Shown here in pieces: positions 6,658 to 13,413 of a DNA stretch of 16,234 nt. Origin of the DNA: Prevotella sp. UBA1378 (GTDB lineage Bacteria; Bacteroidota; Bacteroidia; Bacteroidales; Bacteroidaceae). The position numbers and the translations under genes were made by a program. Within the stretch, counting starts at the first letter, position 1; each line of letters starts with the position of its first letter. The stretch covers positions 1 to 16,234 of the forward strand of contig DBRC01000031.1 in the NCBI GenBank assembly GCA_002305505.1. Reading direction: 5' to 3'. The notes beneath the pieces are model-generated. The model ran no database searches. It was given only the letters and a program-made list of their open reading frames with translations, and was not told where the DNA came from.

Positions 6658-7866
6658 TTACATAATTTCATACCTATCACCAAATTTTATTGCTAATTGT
6701 TGGGAGATGAGTGCCCAGTTCGCAAGGGGCATGGTCCACTTTTCGCTGATATTACGATAAGCCAGATAGACAAGTTTCTCCAATGCCGTATCAGAGGGGA
6801 ACACACCCTTATTCTTCGTAACCTTGCGTATCTGACGATGATAGCCTTCGACTGTATTAGTCGTGTAGATGAGACGGCGGATTTCCTTTGTGTACTGGAA
6901 GAACTCTGTCAATCGTTGCCAGTTGTCACGCCACGACTTGATAACGATAGGATACTGCTCGCCCCATTTTGCTTCAAGGTTGTCAAGTTCAGTCTCTGCA
7001 GCATCCTTGCTGACAGCGCCATAGACACGCTTAAGATCCTTTAGGAACTCCTTCTGATGCTTGCTGCCTACATACTTGATGGAATTGCGTATCTGATGCA
7101 CGATGCAGAGCTGTACGGCTGTATTGGGGAACACGCTCTGAATGGCATCAGGAAAACCCTTAAGACCGTCCACGCAGCATATCATGATATCCTCCACACC
7201 ACGATTCTGAAGGTCTGTAAGTACTTCCAGCCAGAAGTTTGCTCCTTCGCTCTTAGCAACATACATGCCAAGCAGTTCCTTGTGGCCCTCCTTGTTGATG
7301 CCCAGCACATTGTAAATGGCACGGGTAACGGCGCGGCCGGTATCGTCCTTTACCTTGTAATGGATAGCATCGAGCCAGCAAATGGCATAGACAGAATCCA
7401 GCGTGCGTGATTTCCATTCCTTAATCTCAGGCAGCACACGGTCGGTTATTGCGCTGATGGTCTCGGCAGACAGCCTGGTATTAAACTCACGCTCGAAGTA
7501 ACGGATGATTTCCCTGGTGCTCGTACCAAAGGCATACATACCGATAATCTGATCGGCCATACCCTCTGCAAGAATCGTCTCTCGCTTGCGGACGGTCTGA
7601 GGATCAAAGCTGCCATCACGGTCACGAGGGGTCTCAACAGTAACCTCGCCATACTGCGTCTGAACTGTCTTTGACATCTTGCCGTTACGGCGATTGCCGC
7701 TCGCACGGGATTCTTCACTCAGGTGAGCATCCATCTCACCCTCAAGAGCAGCATTCAATATGCGCTCCAACATCGGTGCCAAGGCACCATCCTTACCAAA
7801 CAATGGCTGGCCGGCACGCAACTGCTCGGCTGCCAACTTGTAATCAATCTCTTCGTTTGCCATCAT
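6658..7866 (-). CDS. IS256-family (mutator-type) transposase
   Basis: This 402-aa protein is a mutator-type DDE transposase of the usual length. The catalytic acids are visible as Asp166 in CWLDAIHYKV, Asp233 in CCVDGLKGFPDAI, and Glu340 in TTNTVEGYHRQIRKV. The family's C-x2-H signature is present as CIVHQIRNS (Cys254, His257). The N-terminal part holds the expected NRRNGK and 'ETPRDRDGSFDP' region (about 59-90). The frame is intact and no key residue is missing, so it should be active. Two ATG codons in tandem (7864-7866 and 7861-7863) could start translation; I keep the first. A TATAAT-like sequence lies between the IS end and the gene and may serve as its promoter. It is transcribed opposite to the defence operon and the LRR gene. 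Confidence 0.95.
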   Translation of the reverse strand: MMANEEIDYKLAAEQLRAGQPLFGKDGALAPMLERILNAALEGEMDAHLSEESRASGNRRNGKMSKTVQTQYGEVTVETPRDRDGSFDPQTVRKRETILAEGMADQIIGMYAFGTSTREIIRYFEREFNTRLSAETISAITDRVLPEIKEWKSRTLDSVYAICWLDAIHYKVKDDTGRAVTRAIYNVLGINKEGHKELLGMYVAKSEGANFWLEVLTDLQNRGVEDIMICCVDGLKGFPDAIQSVFPNTAVQLCIVHQIRNSIKYVGSKHQKEFLKDLKRVYGAVSKDAAETELDNLEAKWGEQYPIVIKSWRDNWQRLTEFFQYTKEIRRLIYTTNTVEGYHRQIRKVTKNKGVFPSDTALEKLVYLAYRNISEKWTMPLANWALISQQLAIKFGDRYEIM

Positions 7867-7899
7867 AAAATAAACGTGTTATACTACTTTATATTATAG

Positions 7900-7925
7900 C
7901 CTGACACAGTTTACTTTACATTCTC
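7900..7925 (-). repeat. Right terminal inverted repeat of the IS256-family element
   Basis: Read inward on the - strand it begins GAGAATGTAAAGTAAACTGT and continues GTCAGG. It matches the left end at 19 of 26 positions. It lies about 35 bases upstream of the transposase start, so transposase binding at this end could also repress its own expression. Confidence 0.8.
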
Positions 7926-7933
7926 CCATTTTC
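7926..7933 (+). repeat. Right copy of 8-bp target-site duplication
   Basis: CCATTTTC is identical to 6538-6545. Removing the IS and one copy would restore the pre-insertion sequence, placing the candidate promoter at 6507-6537 about 75-90 bases before the LRR coding remnant. Confidence 0.85.
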
Positions 7934-8025
7934 ACCATCTACAGAATCTACGCAATCACTTTTCTACCGTTTTAGACAAAATCGACTGACATACAACGAG
8001 TTGCAAATACTATGGCTGTAAAAGA

Positions 8026-8889
8026 TTGCAAGAGTTCATTCTTCCCGAGGGTTTGCAGAACATTCCCGATGGTACCTTCTATGATTGCGATTCACTGAAC
8101 AGTATCAATTTGCCCCAAGGAATCAAAAGCATAGGAAGATACGCTTTCTGTAGGTCTGGACTGAAGGCCATCGATATTCCTGCAGGCGTGAACAGCATTG
8201 GTTCGTATGCGTTCTATGGTTGTAGTCTATCCAGCATCAAACTGCCAACTGGGATAAAGACCATTGAGGCCTACACATTCATGAGTTGCGATGCTCTCAC
8301 CGGCATCACCTTCCCCGATGCATTGACCACCATCGGTATTGGGGCATTCTCTGATTGCGACGCTTTCACGACGATAGTCCTCCCTGAAGCTGTGACCACC
8401 ATTGGCGACAAAGCGTTTTCCGGCTGCAAAGGTCTCACGACAATGATTCTCCCCGACGCTGTGACTAATATCGGCGACGAAGCGTTCTCCCAGTGCGTAG
8501 CCCTAACGACGATGGTCCTTGGCCCCAATGTGGGTAGCATCGGTGCAAAGGCCTTTGCCAATTGCGCCATGATAAAAGATTTCTACTGTTATGCCCAGGT
8601 TGTTCCTAAGACTTCTGCTGATGCCTTCCAGTCGTCATTTGTCGACTACGCGACTTTGCACGTGCCAGAAGTTTCCATTTCCAGCTATCAGGCAGAAACG
8701 CCGTGGAGTGAATTCGGGGAAATCATAGCACTGACGGGCGAGGAAACAGGCATTGAAAGCACAGAAAGTAAGGCTAAAAGACCTCTTCACTATTATACCC
8801 CCAATGGTCTGCAGATGGCAACGCCTTGTAAAGGCTTGAACATCGTGCGCCATGCCGACGGCACAACTACGAAAATCATAAGAAGATAG
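8026..8889 (+). CDS. BspA-like leucine-rich-repeat surface protein, 5'-truncated
   Basis: This frame encodes about eight repeats of about 23 residues of the BspA/LRR_5 type, with the pattern AF-x-x-C-x-x-L-x-x-I-x-L-P-x-x-V-x-x-I-G. Examples are SGCKGLTTMILPDAVTNIGDEAF and SDCDAFTTIVLPEAVTTIGDKAF. The C-terminus, YYTPNGLQMATPCKGLNIVR onward, ending in TTKIIRR, resembles the C-terminal tail of many Prevotella and Bacteroides secreted proteins and may be a secretion or anchoring signal. The only start in frame is a TTG at 8026 in mid-repeat. Repeat-like codons YYGCKRLQ begin upstream at 8008, and a stop lies in frame at 7987. There is no ATG start, signal peptide or N-terminal domain. I therefore read it as the 3' fragment of a larger gene, probably non-functional. 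Family members bind host or microbial surfaces. The IS256-family element ends about 80 bases upstream. Confidence 0.75.
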   Translation: MQEFILPEGLQNIPDGTFYDCDSLNSINLPQGIKSIGRYAFCRSGLKAIDIPAGVNSIGSYAFYGCSLSSIKLPTGIKTIEAYTFMSCDALTGITFPDALTTIGIGAFSDCDAFTTIVLPEAVTTIGDKAFSGCKGLTTMILPDAVTNIGDEAFSQCVALTTMVLGPNVGSIGAKAFANCAMIKDFYCYAQVVPKTSADAFQSSFVDYATLHVPEVSISSYQAETPWSEFGEIIALTGEETGIESTESKAKRPLHYYTPNGLQMATPCKGLNIVRHADGTTTKIIRR

Positions 8890-8910
8890 AAGGTGTTTAA
8901 ACTTGATTTC

Positions 8911-8993
8911 GTACAAGCATCTTGTACTCCTGCTACAAGGTGCTTGTAGTCGGGCTACACGGTGCTTGTACGGAGGCTACAAGATGCTTGTAC
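8911..8993. repeat. Array of four 17-bp palindromes at 22-bp spacing
   Basis: Four units lie at 8911-8927, 8933-8949, 8955-8971 and 8977-8993, separated by 5-base spacers (TCCTG, TCGGG, GGAGG). Each is a palindrome of form TACAAG-nnn-CTTGTA. Unit 1 (GTACAAGCATCTTGTAC) and unit 2 (CTACAAGGTGCTTGTAG) have perfect 7-bp arms. Unit 4 has perfect 6-bp arms, and unit 3 carries substitutions. Unit 1's 15-base core is the exact reverse complement of unit 4's. The 22-bp period is close to two helical turns. The array sits between the converging LRR and esterase genes. It could be a bidirectional terminator or RNA-stabilising hairpin set, a protein-binding array, or a short mobile palindrome. There is no T-tract. 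Confidence 0.85.
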
Positions 8994-9067
8994 GATTCCC
9001 GGATTAAGGAGCAAATGGATTAACCAGGCTGCAAGGATATGTCTTTCCCGCAAATACCGCAGAACAG

Positions 9068-10489
9068 CTAACGGTTTTTCGCCTGCAACAGTGCTTCGGA
9101 TATTGTCTCGGCCATTTTACGTGCCCCTTTATCGGTGGGGTGAATGCCGTCGCGCTGCATCATATCGCTGCCGGGGTCGATTGTCGGGTACAGGTCGATG
9201 AGGGGCAGTTTGTTTTTCTTTGCCGCCTTACGTATGGCCGGTATCACACCGTTTACGATTACCGAGTCGCGAATCTGCTGTGGGTCGCCGTCGGCGCGCA
9301 GCGACTTAGCCTTCAGCGGCGTGCACAGATAGATGGCAGGCTTGGCCGGCAAGCGTTTCAGCTCGTCTATCATCCGTTGTAAGTCGGCCGCAAACTCGTC
9401 CTTATGGAGCTCCCAGTTTGCGGGCTTGCTGTCGTTGGTTCCCAGTTTTATCACAACAATCCCGGGGTTGAAGGCCTTGGCCTCGCTCCATGCCAGTTCC
9501 TTCATATAGGGATGATCGCCGTTATTAAGCAGGGTGCGGGCGCTTACGCCGTAATTGCGTACATGATAGCCGCTGCCCAGCAGGCGTTGCAGCTGCGCGG
9601 GATAGCCCAGCTGTTCGGCCATGTCGATGCCGTAACCGTCGGTAATGCTGTTGCCGATGCAGGCCACCCTCACGGCATCCTGCCGCGGCGCCTTGTGCTG
9701 CTGCAACCACGTGGTAAGGTCGTTAAGCATCTGCCCGTGATAGCTGAAGCTGCTGCGGAATCCGAACCCATGCCCGCCCGTGGGGTAAATATACATTGCA
9801 CATTCGTTTCCGGCACGGCGCATGGCACTGTAGTAAGCCACGCCGTTGGTCACGGGCGGCACTGCACGGTCGTCATTGGCCATCAGTATTACCGCTGGCG
9901 GTGTAAGGTGGCGGCGCACACTGCGGTCGTTCGAATACTCGTCAACCAACCGTTTGTCCGCACGGCCCTCGCCGAGGAAGTTCACCACCGAGCCTTTGTG
10001 CGTAACGCGCTCGTTCATCGAGATGACGGGATAGAACAGTATTTGGAAATCGGGACGCTCGATACCTTCGGCATGCGTCGCTGTAGTAGAAGCCAGATGC
10101 CCGCCTGCCGAGAAGCCCATGATGCCCACGTCGTAAGGATTGAGGCGCCATGCCACGGCCGAATCGCGCATGGTGCGCACGGCTTGCCGGGCATCGCCCA
10201 TGGGGATATTGCGGTCGCCGTTGGGCATGCGATAGGTCAGCACGCCGTAGGCTATGCCCTGTGCTGTGAAGTAATCGGCCCAGTCGTGGCCTTCGTTTTG
10301 CATGGAAAGATGGGAATAGCCGCCTCCCGGGCATCCTACGATGGCCCTGCCCGTAGGGTTCCCGGGCAAATACACTACCATGTTCGACTTGCCGTCGGGC
10401 GTAATGTTCACCGTTACCGTCCTTGCTGTCTGTGCCTGCGCGGCAAGCGTCAGCATGCTCAACGCTACTGCTATCAATATCTGTTTCAT
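9068..10489 (-). CDS. Secreted two-domain esterase: alpha/beta-hydrolase plus SGNH hydrolase
   Basis: This 473-aa protein starts with a signal peptide (cleavage likely after AQA near residue 19). Residues about 25-265 form an alpha/beta-hydrolase: oxyanion motif CPGGGY (53-58), nucleophile Ser127 in GFSAGGH, acid Asp207 in 'MANDDRAVPP', and His240 in GGHGFG. Residues about 272-473 form an SGNH/GDSL esterase: Ser281 in IGNSITDGYG, Gly314 in 'NYGVS', Asn352 in LGTNDSKP, and Asp447/His450 in DGIHPTDKG. Both catalytic sets are complete, so two different ester linkages could be cut. In Bacteroidetes such enzymes act on acetyl or feruloyl esters of plant hemicellulose. It is third in the operon, 56 bases after the GH2 stop with no clear terminator between. 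Substrate assignment to acylated xylan is inferred from the GH115 partner. Confidence 0.88.
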   Translation of the reverse strand: MKQILIAVALSMLTLAAQAQTARTVTVNITPDGKSNMVVYLPGNPTGRAIVGCPGGGYSHLSMQNEGHDWADYFTAQGIAYGVLTYRMPNGDRNIPMGDARQAVRTMRDSAVAWRLNPYDVGIMGFSAGGHLASTTATHAEGIERPDFQILFYPVISMNERVTHKGSVVNFLGEGRADKRLVDEYSNDRSVRRHLTPPAVILMANDDRAVPPVTNGVAYYSAMRRAGNECAMYIYPTGGHGFGFRSSFSYHGQMLNDLTTWLQQHKAPRQDAVRVACIGNSITDGYGIDMAEQLGYPAQLQRLLGSGYHVRNYGVSARTLLNNGDHPYMKELAWSEAKAFNPGIVVIKLGTNDSKPANWELHKDEFAADLQRMIDELKRLPAKPAIYLCTPLKAKSLRADGDPQQIRDSVIVNGVIPAIRKAAKKNKLPLIDLYPTIDPGSDMMQRDGIHPTDKGARKMAETISEALLQAKNR

Positions 10490-10545
10490 AATCCGTATGT
10501 TTTTATCTTACTTTAAATGTGATTCTGTATTCCGGCGGCCACAGG

Positions 10546-13413
10546 TCATTCGGCCACGATGTCTTTATAACGCATCAAGTAGGTATCGTATTGTGTTTCG
10601 AAGGGTTTGAACGGTGCGGGAACGCCGGCCGGCTCCATAAAGAGGGGCAGGCGCTGCCCCGCACTGACGCGATAGAGCGCGAAACGCCCCTTGACGCTGC
10701 CCACGCCACTGGCCCATACGGGAAAGGCCGTCGGGGCAAACTTTGGGCCGGAACCCGACACGGCACAATTATAGGTAAGCACCAGTCCGAGGTCGGTCTG
10801 TTCAAAACTCACGTTGGCCGAATCACAGATGATGAGCAACCCGTTTCCCTCTTTATCGGTGAGCAGGGCTGCCTCTACGCCGATGCGGTTGCCTTCCAGA
10901 TAAAGGTCGTCCTTCTGCTTCGCCCATATACCGTAGCGGTTGGCATTGCGCCGACCGGGATAGGCGGCAAACGGGCCATAGCCTATCCACTGCACACGGT
11001 CGATGGAGGGGTCGAGCAGCATCGCAAGCCCCAGTTCGGACAGAAAGACGGAGGCACTGTCGGGGGTAAGCGTGAACGAGATTGCTCGCCCGCTCTCCCG
11101 CTGTTCGTTCTGCAGGCCGACGCCTACATGGAAGTTGCGCTCGCCCGTGGCTACATAACTGCCCGTAGCCGGCAGTTGGCGCTTGCCCTCAGCATCCTGC
11201 ACCGGCAGCAGATAGCGCTCCAGTCGGGTGTCCTTCACCTTGATACGCTCGGCCATCGTGGCCTTGCGCCCGACACGCACCGTCCACTGTTTGATGAGTT
11301 CCAGCGGATTGCCGCCCTGCGGCAAGGCTGGCTGCAAACGGTCGACAGCGCTGCCCGCCCCCATGGCAAGGCGGATGGTTTGGCGCAGCGTGACGTGCCC
11401 CTGCGCATCAGCTGCTGTTACGTGGAGCAATGCCAAGCGGCCGGCGAGCGTCTCTAACGGCAGCGCCAAGCGGTAACGGGCGGTAGCACACGGGGCACAG
11501 TCGGGCGAGAAGGCTCCGCGGCAAATGGTATCACGGTCGGCCGTCAACGCCCAGTGGAAGGTAACGTTGTCTTTCAGATTGATGAAGTCGTAGCGGTTGC
11601 GCACGGTCAGTTCCACCGCGTCGCCGCTTCCGGCAGGGCGCAGAATACTGTCCGTCAGCGCAGCCCGGGCATAGTTGTGCTGCAACTCATAATAGTTGGG
11701 CAGGGGCACGCGGTTGGCATAAAGCAGTCCGTCGGTACCTTGATTGCCGGCCATCATGAAGCCACCGTCGACCGACGTGTACACCTTTTCCTGATAGCCA
11801 TAGCGGTCGGCGAGCGGTTCGCGGAAAGGCATCCCTTGGTCGGCCCACTCCCAAACGCTGCCGCCGGCCTGGCATGGCGTGCGCTCGATGGTTTCCCACT
11901 GGCGGTCATGGTCTTCAAACGATTGTCCCAGCGAGTGGCAGTACTCGGTAAAAATCACCGGGCGGTCGGCCTTGGCATAGAATCCGGCAAACTCGCCGGT
12001 GCGCGGATAGTGGGGTGCGTAGATATCCATCATGGCCGGCCACTGATAGTCTTTACCGCGGAAGTAGGAGCCTACCTGCGGATAACAGATGGGGCGCGTG
12101 GGGTCGATGCGTTTCACCTCGTTGCCCGTTTCCTCGCAGATAGGCGTAAAGGGATTCTCATTGCCCACGCTCCAGATGAGCACCGAGGCATGGTTCTTGT
12201 CGCGCTCTACCGTGGCATGGGCGCGTGTCAGCAGGATGTCCTGATAGCTTTTGTTGCTCAGGTGCTTGGTGCCCATGCCGAAAGGCACTTCGTTGATAAC
12301 GTAGAAGCCGAGCGAATCGGCCAGCTCATAGAAGCGCGGATGTTGGGGATAGTGCGACGTGCGGATATAGTTGACCGACGCTTCCTTCATCAGCCGCATG
12401 TCGCGCAGCAGCTCTGCCTCGCCTATTACCTTCACCGTATGGGGGTCGGTGGCATGATAGTTGACGCCGCGCATCTTGAATGGCTGGCCGTTCAGCTTGA
12501 GTATATTGCCGTCGACGGTCAGCTGGCGGATACCGAACCGCTGCGTAAAGTGCTGTGTTTCTTTCTTCCCTTGGCAAAGGGTATAGTCGACAGTATAAAG
12601 CGCAGGCGTCTCGGCCGTCCACAGCGAGGCATCCGCTGTCTCCATCTCGTGCACCGCCGTGCCGGTTAGGGCATCGGGAGTGAGCGTAAAACTGCCTCCC
12701 TCTGCCGGCTGTCCGTCGGGGCGGCGCACCACTATACGGATACGGCTCTGCTTTGCCGGATGAGCCACGGTAGCTTCGAAGCGTACCCTCGCCCGGCGCC
12801 CTTCTACCGAAACGGTAGATACTTTGAAGTCGGCCATGTGGGTCTTAGGCACGGCGAAGAGCGTTACATCGCGGAAGATACCCATCGGGGCCCAGTCGTC
12901 GAAACAGTCGAACTCATAGCCTTTAAAGCGCGAATATACGCGCAAGGCAAGCTGCTGTTCGCCCGCAGACTTCAGATAAGGCGTAATATCGAACAGGCAT
13001 GTATTATAAGCCGACTCCCACGTACCCACCAAACTGCCGTTGAGCCACACGTCGTAACCGCGCAGCACGCCGTCCATGCGGAGCACTACTTGCCGGCCTT
13101 TCCATGCGGCGGGCACTGTAAAAGCAGTGCGGTAGTAGCCCGTAAGCGAGTCGGGATAGGTATACTTGGGTTCGCAAAAGCCGTATTGCTCCCAGCATCC
13201 CGGCACGGGGATAGCTTTCCACGAGGCATCCGCAGCCGGCACTTGGCGGTCGGCTGCTATGCCCTTCACCACCTTTAGCTGCCACCGGCCGTTCAGGCTC
13301 TTCGTCACCGAGCGGTCGGTTACGGGCAGGATGCCCTTGAAAGCATCGCCCACTTGTGCCTGGCATGTCATCCCCACAATAAATGTGACGAAAATGGACA
13401 GAACCCTTTTCAT
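10546..13413 (-). CDS. Secreted glycoside hydrolase family 2 (beta-galactosidase-like)
   Basis: This 955-aa protein has a signal peptide (residues 1 to about 20) and the full GH2 layout. It has a sugar-binding jelly-roll (about 38-195; 'VPGCWEQYGF', 'DGVLRGYDVWLNG'), an Ig-like domain (196-300), a TIM barrel (about 301-590), and C-terminal beta-galactosidase-type domains with YGPFAAYPGRRN at 812-823. The acid/base is Glu419 in WSVGNENP and the nucleophile is Glu490 in PVIFTEYCHSLG. The barrel ends with 'DGLLYANRVPLPNYYELQ' (561-578), as in beta-galactosidases. GH2 also includes beta-glucuronidases, mannosidases, xylosidases and arabinopyranosidases, and the sequence alone does not settle which. 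Its start overlaps the GH115 stop by four bases (ATGA on the - strand), so the two are translationally coupled. It likely removes a terminal sugar exposed or blocked by the glucuronate that GH115 releases. Confidence 0.92.
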   Translation of the reverse strand: MKRVLSIFVTFIVGMTCQAQVGDAFKGILPVTDRSVTKSLNGRWQLKVVKGIAADRQVPAADASWKAIPVPGCWEQYGFCEPKYTYPDSLTGYYRTAFTVPAAWKGRQVVLRMDGVLRGYDVWLNGSLVGTWESAYNTCLFDITPYLKSAGEQQLALRVYSRFKGYEFDCFDDWAPMGIFRDVTLFAVPKTHMADFKVSTVSVEGRRARVRFEATVAHPAKQSRIRIVVRRPDGQPAEGGSFTLTPDALTGTAVHEMETADASLWTAETPALYTVDYTLCQGKKETQHFTQRFGIRQLTVDGNILKLNGQPFKMRGVNYHATDPHTVKVIGEAELLRDMRLMKEASVNYIRTSHYPQHPRFYELADSLGFYVINEVPFGMGTKHLSNKSYQDILLTRAHATVERDKNHASVLIWSVGNENPFTPICEETGNEVKRIDPTRPICYPQVGSYFRGKDYQWPAMMDIYAPHYPRTGEFAGFYAKADRPVIFTEYCHSLGQSFEDHDRQWETIERTPCQAGGSVWEWADQGMPFREPLADRYGYQEKVYTSVDGGFMMAGNQGTDGLLYANRVPLPNYYELQHNYARAALTDSILRPAGSGDAVELTVRNRYDFINLKDNVTFHWALTADRDTICRGAFSPDCAPCATARYRLALPLETLAGRLALLHVTAADAQGHVTLRQTIRLAMGAGSAVDRLQPALPQGGNPLELIKQWTVRVGRKATMAERIKVKDTRLERYLLPVQDAEGKRQLPATGSYVATGERNFHVGVGLQNEQRESGRAISFTLTPDSASVFLSELGLAMLLDPSIDRVQWIGYGPFAAYPGRRNANRYGIWAKQKDDLYLEGNRIGVEAALLTDKEGNGLLIICDSANVSFEQTDLGLVLTYNCAVSGSGPKFAPTAFPVWASGVGSVKGRFALYRVSAGQRLPLFMEPAGVPAPFKPFETQYDTYLMRYKDIVAE

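Larger units (their letters stand above)
6546..7925 (-). mobile_element. IS256-family insertion sequence, complete
   Basis: The element is 1380 bases, within the normal size for IS256-type elements. It is bounded by imperfect inverted repeats (6546-6571 and 7900-7925, 19 of 26 positions matching, with an uninterrupted AACTGTGTCA core). Exact 8-bp copies of CCATTTTC flank it. It contains one intact transposase gene on the - strand, leaving about 110 bases on the left that hold a long imperfect hairpin. Ends, target duplication and reading frame are all intact, which points to a recent, probably still active insertion. It lies between the defence operon terminator and a truncated LRR gene. Confidence 0.88.

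Noticed and set aside
6524..7989. Small 25-codon frame restored by removing the IS (ATG at 6524, stop at 7987)
   Set aside because: The peptide is short, overlaps the promoter-like element and matches nothing I recognise; probably chance.
8911..8993. CRISPR array
   Set aside because: Units are 17-bp palindromes with 5-base spacers; CRISPR spacers are about 30 bases, and no cas gene is present.
9404..12669. Long + strand reading frames opposite the esterase and GH2 genes (for example 9404-10516 and 11554-12669)
   Set aside because: They are antisense to genes with complete catalytic motifs, resemble no protein family, and are expected in GC-rich coding DNA.
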